Assembly: GCF_014230145.1 (NCBI RefSeq)
Contig: NZ_JACHVC010000006.1
Location: 248,001 to 312,000, forward strand
DNA from: Pelagicoccus albus
Lineage (GTDB): Bacteria; Verrucomicrobiota; Verrucomicrobiia; Opitutales; Opitutaceae
Length of the DNA: 64,000 nt
Reading direction: 5' to 3'
Under the pieces are notes generated by a model that had not been told where the DNA came from, ran no database searches, and saw only the letters and a program-made list of their open reading frames with translations. Positions 33,866 to 42,838 of the stretch are shown one piece after another. Both the position numbers and the translations under genes were made by a program. The stretch's first letter is position 1. Each line of letters begins with the position of its first letter.

Positions 33866-36160
33866 ATGCCTAGACGTCCCGCTGAAAATACGCCCGAAGC
33901 CCTCGAAGATCTAGAAATCGGAAAACCGTGCAATAAAGCGGGGGGAGTGGAAGCGGTTTATCATGCGATGAGGCATGCAGTCGGAAAAGCGGGCGTAGTT
34001 AGGGCCAAAGATTCTTTGACCAGTCTTAATCAAAAGTCCGGCTTCGATTGCCCTAGCTGCGCTTGGCCAGATCCAGATGGGGATCGGAGCCGTTTTGAGT
34101 TTTGCGAGAACGGAGCGAAAGCGGTCGCTAGCGAAACAACCGCAGCGAGGATTGGCCCTGAGTTTTTCGAGCGTCACAGTGTTGTCGAACTGAGTGAACA
34201 TTCAGACTATTGGATGGATCAGCAGGGCCGAATTACGGAGCCCTTTGTTTTGCGACCCGGGAGTGATCGTTATAAACACATAAGTTGGGAAGACGCATTC
34301 CAGTTGGTGGGACAAGAATTCGCATCGCTCCAAAATCCAAATGAAGCGATTTTCTATACTTCCGGACGGGCGAGTAACGAAGCTGCTTTCCTGTACCAGC
34401 TACTGGCTAGGGCGTGGGGCACCAACAATTTGCCCGACTGCTCGAACATGTGCCACGAATCCAGTGGCTTGGCCTTGAAACAATCAATCGGGATAGGGAA
34501 GGGCACGGTCACACTTCAAGACCTCCGAGAAGCAGAATTGATTTTGGTAGCTGGACAGAATCCTGGAACGAATCACCCCCGCATGCTTTCGACTCTCCAG
34601 CAGGCGAAAGAGAATGGAGCGGTAATTGTATCTATAAATCCGCTACGGGAAGCCGGGCTTGTTGCCTTTTCTCATCCTCAAAGGTTGACGCAGGCCCTTG
34701 GAGCTAAAACAGATTTAGCGGACGAATTTGTTCGGCTGAAGATAAATGGAGATCAAGCTCTCTTTCAAGGTATCGGAAAGCGTTTGCTAGAAATGGATAG
34801 CGAGAAAAGTGGAGTGGTCGATCTTTCGTTCGTATCCGAATTCACCGATGGTTTTGAAAGTTATAAGGAGAAGCTAGAGAGTCTCGACTGGGATCGTTTA
34901 ATCGAGGCTTGTGGAGTTTCGAAAGAAACGGTTGATCGCCTCGCTGGCTTATTTGCTAAGTCCGAAAAGGTCATCTCCTGCTGGGCAATGGGATTGACCC
35001 AGCATCGAAATTCGGTCGCCACCATTCGCGATTTGACCAATCTCCATTTGTTGCGAGGAGCGATCGGTAAACGTGGCGCTGGCTTGTGTCCAGTGCGCGG
35101 CCACAGCAACGTGCAAGGAGATCGCACTATGGGGATTTTCGAGCACATGCCGGAATGGTTTTACCAGGGCTTGGAGCGGGAATTTGGTATCGACTGTCCA
35201 AGAGAAGCGGGAGTTAACGCCGTTGGCTCAATTTTGGATATGAAGGCGAATGCAGGGAGGATTTTCGTTTCGTTGGGCGGTAATTTCCTCTCGGCAACCC
35301 CAGATACTGAATACACAGCTGATGCTCTCAGGAATTGTCGTTTAACTGTCCAGATTTCAACCAAGCTCAATCGGTCCCATTTAGTTGCTGGAAAAACAGC
35401 CCTAATATTGCCCTGCCTTGGCCGGTCAGAGCGAGATGTTCAAGATTCAGGAGAGCAATGGGTAAGTATGGAAAATTCGATGGGTATCGTTCACTCTTCC
35501 TCTGGTCAATTAGAGCCTGCCTCTCCTAAGCTCAAGAGTGAGGTGGCGATCATTTGCGGCCTAGCAAAAAGTATTTTGACCAAAGCTAATATCCGGATCG
35601 ACTGGTCAAATTTCGAGGGGGATTATTCACTCATAAGAAGCGCTATTGAGCGAGTTGTGCCCGGGTTCGAGAATTATAACATAAGGGCTAGACAGCCGGG
35701 TGGTTACTATCTTCCCAACCCAGTTAAAGAACGTCAGTTTGAAACGGATACAGGCAAGGCGAATTTTGGCGTAGCGGATTTGGACATCGAGCGCCCTTTA
35801 GTGGGCAGGTTTCTTTTGATGACGATTCGCAGCCATGATCAATTCAACACGACTGTCTATGGGTTGGATGATCGTTACCGAGGAATTAAGGGAGAACGGC
35901 GGGTCGTATTCATCAACCCCGAGGATATGGAGAAGCTTTCGTTGAAGACTTTCGATATCGTAGATGTTCATTCTCACTTCAAAGGCGAAGTTCGCGTGAC
36001 CCGAAAGTATCGGCTCGTTCCTTACGATATACCTGCCGGCTGCTTAGCAATGTATTTCCCGGAGGCAAATACCTTGGTGCCTATTGGGCATATGGCGGCA
36101 GGGAGCGAGACTCCCGCCTCGAAGTCGATTCAAGTAGAGATTCGGAAACACTCCGTTTAA
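33866..36160 (+). CDS. FdhF/YdeP-like molybdopterin oxidoreductase
   Basis: 764 residues from the ATG at 33866. The N-terminus lacks the 4Fe-4S motif of classical formate dehydrogenases and instead has GFDCPSCAWPDP, as in the YdeP group. The molybdopterin domain includes DCSNMCHESSGLALKQS, where a cysteine takes the place of the metal-ligand Sec/Cys, then AGQNPGTNHPRML, a dinucleotide-binding region (GKRGAGLCPVRGHSNVQGDR), and the C-terminal VYGLDDRYRG and AMYFPEANTLVP. Substrate is not established; YdeP has been linked to acid resistance. No electron-transfer subunit is encoded nearby, so the redox partner is unknown. Follows fdhD directly. Confidence 0.9.
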   Translation: MPRRPAENTPEALEDLEIGKPCNKAGGVEAVYHAMRHAVGKAGVVRAKDSLTSLNQKSGFDCPSCAWPDPDGDRSRFEFCENGAKAVASETTAARIGPEFFERHSVVELSEHSDYWMDQQGRITEPFVLRPGSDRYKHISWEDAFQLVGQEFASLQNPNEAIFYTSGRASNEAAFLYQLLARAWGTNNLPDCSNMCHESSGLALKQSIGIGKGTVTLQDLREAELILVAGQNPGTNHPRMLSTLQQAKENGAVIVSINPLREAGLVAFSHPQRLTQALGAKTDLADEFVRLKINGDQALFQGIGKRLLEMDSEKSGVVDLSFVSEFTDGFESYKEKLESLDWDRLIEACGVSKETVDRLAGLFAKSEKVISCWAMGLTQHRNSVATIRDLTNLHLLRGAIGKRGAGLCPVRGHSNVQGDRTMGIFEHMPEWFYQGLEREFGIDCPREAGVNAVGSILDMKANAGRIFVSLGGNFLSATPDTEYTADALRNCRLTVQISTKLNRSHLVAGKTALILPCLGRSERDVQDSGEQWVSMENSMGIVHSSSGQLEPASPKLKSEVAIICGLAKSILTKANIRIDWSNFEGDYSLIRSAIERVVPGFENYNIRARQPGGYYLPNPVKERQFETDTGKANFGVADLDIERPLVGRFLLMTIRSHDQFNTTVYGLDDRYRGIKGERRVVFINPEDMEKLSLKTFDIVDVHSHFKGEVRVTRKYRLVPYDIPAGCLAMYFPEANTLVPIGHMAAGSETPASKSIQVEIRKHSV

Positions 36161-36226
36161 ATTGAGAATTAGGTTCTCTCTGTATTGAGATGTCCATTAC
36201 TCTATAAAGAGAAGGATCTTTCATCT

Positions 36227-37300
36227 TCAGACCCCTTCGACAGGCGCTCTGTCGACGATATCAACGTTGGTCGCGAGATCTTCCTGGGCTTGTTTGTAGG
36301 GGTCTGCCTTGCTGGTATTTAGTCTCTTTTCGTACCTGCTGATCTGTCCTGCCGTCAAGGTAGCTATATGGCAAACGGGTTCTCCGGGTTTAACTGCTGG
36401 CATAGTCGCCATGCCAATCGCAATCCCGTTGGCGGGACTGGTAATGATGTTTTGCTCCTGTCCTAAGATGGAGTAGTTAGTCGCGATGGGTTGGCCCTCT
36501 TTGACGAATTCTCCAGGACTGATGTGGAACTTGAGGATGCCGCCTACGGTAGCTCGCACCCATTGCGTTTTGCGAATGGTCGCTTGGTAGGGAGGAGGGA
36601 TTGGATCGCCGTCCTGCATCCCAAGGTGGATAAGTACATTGCGAATCCCCTGCACGCCGATCTGTAAGACGCTCGGTTCGATCTTCCAAGGCTCGCCAGC
36701 TTCCAAAATGATAGTGGGGCATCCGGCCCTGGCGCATTCACGCCTAAACGAGCCTAGGGGGCCCTTCCCGTCGATGACGAGGGCACATCCGAACGCCAGA
36801 GCGAGTTTTCGAGTCGCCGCTTGGGAAAGGTCCGCTCGAACGTTTGGGTAATTTGTCCTTTGAAATGCGGCCGAGTGAAGATCGATCCCATAATCGCATT
36901 TGGAGGTGATCTCGGTCATTAGCTTTTTGGCAATGCGAGAGGCCATACTGCCATTTGATGAGCCGGGAAAGCTCCGATTGAGATCCCTTCGGTCTGGGAG
37001 ATAACGTTGGTTGTTTTCGAATCCTAGCACGTTCACCACCGGCACTAGAATCAAGGCTCCCCGCTTGATCGTGCAGGCCTCTCCAAAGAGGAAATCGTGG
37101 ATAATGCCCGTCCCGTTGATTTCGTCCCCGTGGATGGCAGCAGTAACGAAGACGCGCGGTCCTGGCTTTTTGGCGCGGATCACCCGCACGGGCATGCGAA
37201 TCGCGTCTCCCGTGTAGGTTTCGGAAAGTTCTAATCCAATGTCTTTGGATTCACCGGGACGAACGGTGACCCCGCCAATTTTCAAGGGCTGATTTGCCAT
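36227..37300 (-). CDS. Succinylglutamate desuccinylase/aspartoacylase-family zinc hydrolase
   Basis: 357 residues. M14-like zinc carboxypeptidase fold of the AstE/AspA family: VTAAIHGDEINGTGI supplies the His and Glu zinc ligands, DLNRSFPG is conserved, and GIDLHSAAFQ supplies the second His. The catalytic Glu is likely in TIILEAGEPW. The C-terminal ~100 residues form a beta barrel (ILKFHISPGEFVKEGQPIA). Members remove acyl groups from amino acids. It starts 3 bases after the RimK gene and belongs to the RimB-RimK-hydrolase cassette, so its substrate may be a modified peptide or glutamyl compound. No signal peptide. Confidence 0.9.
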   Translation of the reverse strand: MANQPLKIGGVTVRPGESKDIGLELSETYTGDAIRMPVRVIRAKKPGPRVFVTAAIHGDEINGTGIIHDFLFGEACTIKRGALILVPVVNVLGFENNQRYLPDRRDLNRSFPGSSNGSMASRIAKKLMTEITSKCDYGIDLHSAAFQRTNYPNVRADLSQAATRKLALAFGCALVIDGKGPLGSFRRECARAGCPTIILEAGEPWKIEPSVLQIGVQGIRNVLIHLGMQDGDPIPPPYQATIRKTQWVRATVGGILKFHISPGEFVKEGQPIATNYSILGQEQNIITSPANGIAIGMATMPAVKPGEPVCHIATLTAGQISRYEKRLNTSKADPYKQAQEDLATNVDIVDRAPVEGV

Positions 37301-37303
37301 ACT

Positions 37304-38524
37304 TTACTCGCTCGGGCTCTCGGGGCGTTTGGTCGCTTTGCTCGTCAATGAGCTCTTTTTCTTTCTGCGTTTCGTTTTGACCAGATTTGGGAGCACGCCT
37401 TGAAGAGCGGCCTTCAGTCCGTAGCAGAGGAGGGAGTCTCCCTCCTCGATGACCCGGCTGAACTTGGGGTTGGCGATATGTTCAGTTCCCCGTACCAATC
37501 GGAGGACAACGATGTCTCGGTCTCGCAGTCCGGAGTCGGCAATCGTCTTGCCCGCGATTTCCGAATTTTTTTCCACAGAAAATTCAGTTACAGAATAGCC
37601 TTTGGTGAGAGCCAGTCGCTCACGAACGTCGAAGTTGCCGAACTTGATCTGTTGCTCGAGGTACTCGATGATTTCTCCAGCGATATCAATGCCTGTCGCT
37701 CCCTCGATTCCTTCAAGCCCGGGAGAGGAATTGACTTCCATGATTACCGGGCCATTCGCTCCTTCCAACATGTCAACGCCAGCCACGTGCAAGTTTAGGA
37801 TTTGGGCAGCTTTCACTGCAGTGCGCTCGTATTCGGGATCTAGCGTCACAGTTTGAGTGTTTCCGCCACGATGTACGTTGCTGCGGAATTCTTGTCCAGC
37901 GGCAGTTCTTCTCATAGCGGCAACCACACGGTCTCCCACCACGAAGGCTCGAATATCTCGTCCTTTGGATTCGGATACGAATTTCTGCACCAGCACGTTT
38001 TGTTTGACGGCGCTCAAGGTTTCGATGATCGCCTCAGCGACCTTGTTGGTCTCGGCGAGAATTACTCCAATGCCTTGCGTGCCCTGCAGCAGCTTGATGA
38101 CAACGGGAGCTCCCCCCATGGCTTGGATCGCCTTGAGGATGTCATTGGGATTTCGGACAAAAGCGGTTTCGGCGATTCCCACGTTGTGACTGGAAAGCTC
38201 CTGCATGGAGGCGAGCTTGTCACGTGAGGCGAGAATCGCGTCGGCAGTGTTTAAGCAATAGGTCCCCATTTGTTCGAATTGCCTGACTACAGCCGATCCG
38301 AAAAAGGTAATGGAAGTGCCAATACGAGGAATGACCGCGTCGTAGTGACTAAGAGCTTTGCCGCCGTAGGTGAGGTCGGGTTGTCCGGACTCGATGTACA
38401 TGGCGAATTTAAGCGTATCGAGTACCTTGACTTTATGGCCTCTCTTTTCCGCCGCTTCTCTTAATCTGCTGGTACTGTAGAGACGGGGGCCTCGGGATAA
38501 AATTGCGATTTTCAGTGGGTCCAT
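37304..38524 (-). CDS. rimK: RimK-family ATP-grasp ligase with C-terminal TrkA-C-like domain
   Basis: 406 residues from the ATG at 38524; the frame is open far upstream but the added part overlaps the RimB gene. Residues 1-295 are RimK: IAILSRGPRLYSTSRLREA, PVVIKLLQGTQGIGV (ATP-grasp loop), VQKFVSESKGRDIRAFVVG, and IMEVNSSPGLEGIE (metal-binding). RimK adds glutamates to ribosomal protein S6 or other acceptors. Residues ~325-390 (FSVEKNSEIAGKTIADSGLRDRDIVV in part; later EEGDSLLCYG) look like a TrkA-C/RCK-C domain, which often binds nucleotides. The fusion may add allosteric control. Flanked by the RimB-like protease and the AstE-type hydrolase. Confidence 0.9.
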   Translation of the reverse strand: MDPLKIAILSRGPRLYSTSRLREAAEKRGHKVKVLDTLKFAMYIESGQPDLTYGGKALSHYDAVIPRIGTSITFFGSAVVRQFEQMGTYCLNTADAILASRDKLASMQELSSHNVGIAETAFVRNPNDILKAIQAMGGAPVVIKLLQGTQGIGVILAETNKVAEAIIETLSAVKQNVLVQKFVSESKGRDIRAFVVGDRVVAAMRRTAAGQEFRSNVHRGGNTQTVTLDPEYERTAVKAAQILNLHVAGVDMLEGANGPVIMEVNSSPGLEGIEGATGIDIAGEIIEYLEQQIKFGNFDVRERLALTKGYSVTEFSVEKNSEIAGKTIADSGLRDRDIVVLRLVRGTEHIANPKFSRVIEEGDSLLCYGLKAALQGVLPNLVKTKRRKKKSSLTSKATKRPESPSE

Positions 38525-38565
38525 AGTGGGATTTAGGAAAATGCTCCTTATTTTTGGTTGGATTA

Positions 38566-39015
38566 TCAGCTCGAAAGCTTGGGCTTTCGGTTTGGTCTTG
38601 TCAGGAAGCTGCCGGAGCAGTCTACGAGGAAATCCTCTTCTAGGGCCAAGCGTCCTAGTAACATGCGACATTGCATGTGCTTGCGATTGCTGAGGCTTAA
38701 CTCGATGCGTTTCACGACCGGCCCAACTCGGACATTGGTTGCCACGAAGTATCGTTCGTGCTGTTGGCCATTGCTGGAGCGGACGTGGGTTTGATGTTCG
38801 ATATCGGCTATGATTGTGGTTTTCAATTGTCCGGAGCGACGGTTGGCCGCTACGTCGAATTGCACCTTGTTGCCCGGCAGCTCTACTATGTTTTCCACAT
38901 CGATCGCGGAGCGTCTGGCGCCAGTATCTGTTTTGGCGGTAATATCGATTATTCCCCAGTCGGGAAGATCGATAGACTCTTTCCAACCTATGAGGGTTGG
39001 TTGAGGATTAGGCAT
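38566..39015 (-). CDS. RimB-like retropepsin-type aspartic protease
   Basis: 149 residues. Starts TLIGWKESIDLPDWG, then TDTGARRSAIDV with the catalytic Asp30 in the D-T-G-A motif, and MLLGRLALEEDFLVD near the end (second retropepsin psi-loop G). Such proteins are often mis-annotated as ATP-dependent zinc proteases; in Pseudomonas RimB is a protease linked to RimK and S6. It begins the minus-strand cassette and ends 41 bases before rimK. Cytoplasmic (no signal peptide). Confidence 0.87.
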   Translation of the reverse strand: MPNPQPTLIGWKESIDLPDWGIIDITAKTDTGARRSAIDVENIVELPGNKVQFDVAANRRSGQLKTTIIADIEHQTHVRSSNGQQHERYFVATNVRVGPVVKRIELSLSNRKHMQCRMLLGRLALEEDFLVDCSGSFLTRPNRKPKLSS

Positions 39016-39034
39016 ATCAGTTAGCTGGAATTTT

Positions 39035-39445
39035 CTAGTCTTTCACGACACTTTTCTTAGCGAGGTGTAAGATGAGTTTTCCATCCATGCGGTACTCGAT
39101 GTAGTTGGCTGTGGTGGTGACCCAATCGGTATAGCCATTGGGCTCTTTGCCTTGGTTCGCGGGGGATACGAGCTCCTGTTTGCCATTAAACCAATTCCTG
39201 TATCCGGAGTTTAGCGACATCGAGTTTTTGAGTATAATTTCCTTCTCTTTGTAGTCCGGATTTAGCTTCAGGTAAATGCGTCCATTTTCCTCAACCTTCA
39301 CGTCTTTGACGATGTTTGCATCCCTGACCAGAGCGACGTAAGGCCCGTACTCCGCATGTTCTCCGCTCGCAAGCAGATTGCTTGCTGAAAAGAACGTTAG
39401 AAGGCTGGTGACGAAAAGGAAAAGGCGAAGTGGTTTCGTATTCAT
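39035..39445 (-). CDS. Secreted protein of unknown function
   Basis: 136 residues. A signal peptide (LFLFVTSLLTFFSASNLLASG, quoted in part: LFLFVTSLLTFFSASNLL) precedes a short beta-rich mature region of about 110 residues with many lysines and asparagines (LNSGYRNWFNGKQELV). I recognise no family. It lies 19 bases before the RimB gene on the same strand, so it may be co-transcribed with the RimB-RimK-hydrolase cassette, but nothing else links them. Confidence 0.7.
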   Translation of the reverse strand: MNTKPLRLFLFVTSLLTFFSASNLLASGEHAEYGPYVALVRDANIVKDVKVEENGRIYLKLNPDYKEKEIILKNSMSLNSGYRNWFNGKQELVSPANQGKEPNGYTDWVTTTANYIEYRMDGKLILHLAKKSVVKD

Positions 39446-39540
39446 AGCGAGTGTACTGTTAGGGCAAAAGTTTATTGAGAGCTGTTCGGGCCATCAACCT
39501 AATACTTTTCGGCTAGGGCGCAAATTTGCTTCCAACTATC

Positions 39541-40572
39541 TCAATCCTCCTGAGGTTCAGTGGAGCTAGAACTAATAGTCTGGGAGATCAGAAGCTCCGT
39601 GTACAGGCGTGGAGAGTGGTCTACGAAATAGTCGGAAGGGATGGCGGAGAAATCCTTGGCGGACCAACGTTCAAAGAGGCTCTCAGTGAATGCTCCGTGC
39701 CCTTCTAAGCGCTCCCTCCAAATGCGGGTTTTTGGCGGATCGATCAATAAATCTCCTTTTGAGGTGATGAAATATGTCGGGCCTATGTGGCGGTAGAAAG
39801 GACGCATCGGTACCCGGGTGACGATATCGTTGTCGTTGACGATTCGAAATAACGGCAGCTGTTGGTGGCACTTCTGGGCTAGGGATCGGTTCACCAATCG
39901 TGGACTGCCAATTGTGTAGATGGCGCTCACGAACTCTGGGTTCCTGATAGCGAATAGGGTAGCGAGGGCAGCTCCGAGACTGTGGCCAGTCAGCCAAACT
40001 TTTTTGTCAGGGTTCTCCTGCAGGCGCGATTCCAGATTGGATCTCAATTCGTCTTCGATGCAAGCGAGGGCGTCCATGAAGCCGGCGTGGGCTTTGCCAT
40101 CGGGTCCGCAATTTCTATGCTGGATTTTCGAATCGCTCAGGTAGTCCTGCTTGTCGCCTGACTCCGTGCCTCGAAAAACGACTACGATGCTTTCCTCGTT
40201 TTCAGCCACGATCGCGAAAGTCCCGTCGATGTCGAAGAAGCTCGGGCTCTCGAAACCTGCCAATGCGATCTTTTCCTGAAGGAAGGTTTGATCGTCCACA
40301 TAGGAGAGGAGGCAGAATTGGGAGAAGACCGCAGCATTCTGGGGCGAATAAACGGTGGGCGAGGTGGTTTCCAAGGTCGAGACCAACTCGAAATAGGGAA
40401 AGTCGCGATTCGGAGCGAACAACGCGGCGTGAGAGAATGGACCTTCCTCTGACTCAGCCTCGGCGATTGCTGCGATGAGCATTAACGCGAAAACGAGGCC
40501 ACATATCCTCAGGGAGCGTCTAGTTCGTTGGAAAATACTTGAGGCGAATGCTCTGGTGTAGCTTCTCGTCAT
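39541..40572 (-). CDS. Exported class 3 lipase-like alpha/beta hydrolase
   Basis: 343 residues. A signal peptide with a basic N-region (RRSLRICGLVFALMLIAAIA, cleavage near EAES) is followed by a class 3 (fungal-type) lipase fold. The nucleophile elbow is GHSLGAALATLFA, serine near residue 197; NDNDIVTRVP supplies the catalytic Asp and a later HIGPT/His the base. IVVVFRGTES matches the oxyanion-hole region. The first ~20 codons overlap the end of the preceding gene by 53 bases, so the true start may be slightly downstream. Substrate unknown. Confidence 0.85.
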   Translation of the reverse strand: MTRSYTRAFASSIFQRTRRSLRICGLVFALMLIAAIAEAESEEGPFSHAALFAPNRDFPYFELVSTLETTSPTVYSPQNAAVFSQFCLLSYVDDQTFLQEKIALAGFESPSFFDIDGTFAIVAENEESIVVVFRGTESGDKQDYLSDSKIQHRNCGPDGKAHAGFMDALACIEDELRSNLESRLQENPDKKVWLTGHSLGAALATLFAIRNPEFVSAIYTIGSPRLVNRSLAQKCHQQLPLFRIVNDNDIVTRVPMRPFYRHIGPTYFITSKGDLLIDPPKTRIWRERLEGHGAFTESLFERWSAKDFSAIPSDYFVDHSPRLYTELLISQTISSSSTEPQED

Positions 40573-41011
40573 TGAGTTCCTCCTCAGTGATTTCCATCGC
40601 TTCTACCTCCGGCATGATCAGTTCGAAGAGCTTGGCATCAATGTCGCCGTCGATGATCCGACCTACCGGTTTGGGGCGAGGGGAGGCAGGGATTTCGACT
40701 TGCCAAGCGAACTCGTGCTCTTTGCTCAAAAGTGTCAGCATTTCAAGCAAGGCTAAGGTGTCGACAGCTCCCATCAGAACGTCGTCTCGATAGTCGATTT
40801 TTTGTTGGGTCCCATCCTCCATCGTCACGTAACGATGCATGAGTTTGGTGCTGCCCTGCAGAAGGTTCGGATTCCTCTTATCAGCCTGAATTGCCAAGCT
40901 TTGGTTCCACCACTGGTGTTCTTTGGCGAGTTCTTTCGCTTCTTCAACGAGTGCCTCGACGTAGTCGTCGTCGAATTCGTCCAAAGTAATGTAGGAGAGA
41001 GCTGGAAGCAT
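40520..41011 (-). CDS. Hypothetical acidic cytoplasmic protein
   Basis: 163 residues from the ATG at 41011; a start at 41086 adds 25 residues with no coding look. The protein is acidic (DEFDDDYVEALVEEAKELA, EVEAMEITEEELNDE) with one hydrophobic helix (AVDTLALLEMLTLLS) and no signal peptide. I recognise no family. It overlaps the start of the lipase gene by 53 bases, so the two are probably translated from one mRNA. Confidence 0.65.
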   Translation of the reverse strand: MLPALSYITLDEFDDDYVEALVEEAKELAKEHQWWNQSLAIQADKRNPNLLQGSTKLMHRYVTMEDGTQQKIDYRDDVLMGAVDTLALLEMLTLLSKEHEFAWQVEIPASPRPKPVGRIIDGDIDAKLFELIMPEVEAMEITEEELNDEKLHQSIRLKYFPTN

Positions 41012-41085
41012 GGGAGTTTGTAGAAATGGAGGGTTTGTTGTTCCAGAATGAGGGGAGCTCAGCGTCTGACAACTCCATATCTCCA

Positions 41086-41116
41086 ATCAAAAAAGGCACC
41101 CATTGCAGGTGCCTTT
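41086..41116 (-). terminator. Intrinsic terminator of opgG
   Basis: A 9-bp perfect stem AAAGGCACC / GGTGCCTTT (41092-41100 with 41108-41116, 7-base loop) is followed on the minus strand by a T-run (from AAAAAA at 41089-41094). It lies 32 bases beyond the opgG stop. Confidence 0.88.
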
Positions 41117-41148
41117 ATTAGAGCGTTAGTCGATCAAATGCCAAATCC

Positions 41149-42732
41149 TCACCAGCTGCGCTCTGAAACAGGTGGAGGTGTGTACTGGTATATCCAAGTC
41201 TCCGATAGAGGCTGCTCCTCGGCTTCCGTTCGCAGGTACAGGCGGACGTTTATGGGCTCGGTTGATTCGTCTGGGGCTAAGTCAAACATGGCTCTAACCG
41301 TTTCGCCGTCTGGCATCCAGCGGGCGTAGGCGTTCTCGATTTTTCCGCGGTCCGAGGTAACAACTGCCTTTAGCGGAGTATCGTTTCCTAAACTCTCCAA
41401 AGCCGGTCCCTCAAAGTCCAAAACGAAGCGCCGAGAAAAGTAGTCTTGTTTTTGGCCGATATTGCCCCCTTTTCCAGTGCGCGTAGCTACGACTCGGGAG
41501 TTGCTGGGTTGGAGGACTTCTTTTGTGCCCCAGTAAAGCCGGTAGTCGTAGCGATATTCTTCGCCAGCTCGGAGTGGATCCTGCGGGTGCCAAAAGGCAA
41601 CAATGTTGTCGAAAGTCTCGTCGACAGTTGGAAGTTCAAAAAGCTTAACTTCTCCGGGCCCCCAAGGTTCTGTAGGTTCCACCCAGAGGCTGGGACGTCG
41701 CTCGTAGTAAACGGCATCGTCCTGGTAGTGGTCGAAATTTCGGTCGCGCTGCAAGAGCCCGAACCCGCGAGGGCTTTCGTCGAGATAGGAATTTAGTCGA
41801 GGGTGGGGCGGGTTGACGAGCGGCCGCCAGATCCACTCGCCTGAACCGGTCAGCACAGACAGTCCATCTGTGTCATGGATTTCAGGTCTCCAGTCGTCGG
41901 ATACATGTTTGCGTCGATCATTTTCACCGTACTGAAACATAGATGTCAGAGGGGCTATCCCGGCGTTTTCTAGATCTTCGCGAGGGTAGATTGTTGCATT
42001 TACGTCCATCACCAAGGTCTTTCCTGGAGTCATCACTATTCGGTAAGCCCCCGTCGCGCTTGGGGAATCCAATAGAGCGTAAATGACCAAGGTGTCGCTT
42101 CCCTTCTCAGGGCGCTCGAGCCAAAATTCCGTGAAATCCGGGAATTCCTCGCCAGTGGGCATGCCGGTGTCGAGCCCCAGTCCCCTCGCCGATAAGCCAT
42201 ATTGCCAATCGAATCCGACCGCCCGAAAATAGCTCGCTCCGAGAAATGCGGATACGTCCCGATCCCAATCCTCCTTGAAGTTGATTCGAAAGCCCGCGTA
42301 TCCGAGATCTTTGGGCAATTTGTCCCCGTCTACGCCGGATCGACCATAGTAGAATTGGTCGGGATCGAAATTGATGGGTTTTGCATCACCATCTACAACC
42401 TCATTGATTTTGACTGGCTTCTGAAAGTAGAGGCCAAGATGGAAAAACTGAATACGGAAATTCGTCTTTTCGCCCGCCCACAAAGCATTTTCGTCCTGAA
42501 AATCGATGTGTTGGTAATGGTCGTAATCGAGAGCCTGAATCTCAGGGATGTCGACCGGCTGCCGAGCGACGTACCCTTGTTGGGAGAGCGATTTCGCCTT
42601 CCCTTTGAGGGTCGCGTAGTCGAATTCCTCCGACGAAAGTCTAGTCGGTGCTAGGCAGCACAGTGCTAAGGCGGCTGTCTGCATGGCAATTAATAGTTTA
42701 GAGCTTCTGATTCGGTGCATCTTGCAATTCAT
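41149..42732 (-). CDS. opgG: Glucan biosynthesis protein OpgG/MdoG
   Basis: 527 residues. Signal peptide (IAMQTAALALCCLAPTRLSS) and then the MdoG domain for periplasmic beta-glucans: FDYATLKGKAKSLSQQ near the mature start, FFHLGLYFQKPVKI, SYFRAVGFDWQYGLSARGL, EFPDFTEFWLERP, FQYGENDRR, DTDGLSVLTGSGEWIWRPL and GFGLLQRDRNFDHYQD are all recognisable family segments. It acts in the periplasm in osmoregulated periplasmic glucan synthesis. The partner glucosyltransferase gene opgH is not adjacent on either side, so it must lie elsewhere or be missing. Monocistronic with its own terminator. Confidence 0.93.
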   Translation of the reverse strand: MNCKMHRIRSSKLLIAMQTAALALCCLAPTRLSSEEFDYATLKGKAKSLSQQGYVARQPVDIPEIQALDYDHYQHIDFQDENALWAGEKTNFRIQFFHLGLYFQKPVKINEVVDGDAKPINFDPDQFYYGRSGVDGDKLPKDLGYAGFRINFKEDWDRDVSAFLGASYFRAVGFDWQYGLSARGLGLDTGMPTGEEFPDFTEFWLERPEKGSDTLVIYALLDSPSATGAYRIVMTPGKTLVMDVNATIYPREDLENAGIAPLTSMFQYGENDRRKHVSDDWRPEIHDTDGLSVLTGSGEWIWRPLVNPPHPRLNSYLDESPRGFGLLQRDRNFDHYQDDAVYYERRPSLWVEPTEPWGPGEVKLFELPTVDETFDNIVAFWHPQDPLRAGEEYRYDYRLYWGTKEVLQPSNSRVVATRTGKGGNIGQKQDYFSRRFVLDFEGPALESLGNDTPLKAVVTSDRGKIENAYARWMPDGETVRAMFDLAPDESTEPINVRLYLRTEAEEQPLSETWIYQYTPPPVSERSW

Positions 42733-42838
42733 ATTGCGGTAAATTGTTTGAAAGGCTGTGAAACGCTAAAAGCATACCAGTTCCGACGATTGTAGGAATT
42801 GCAGGAATGCGAATAGCCCTCAGCTTGGACCGACTTTT

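Noticed and set aside
38525-38986. Upstream extension of the rimK frame by about 150 codons
   Set aside because: It overlaps nearly the whole RimB-like gene, which has clear retropepsin motifs, and reads as arginine-rich noise.
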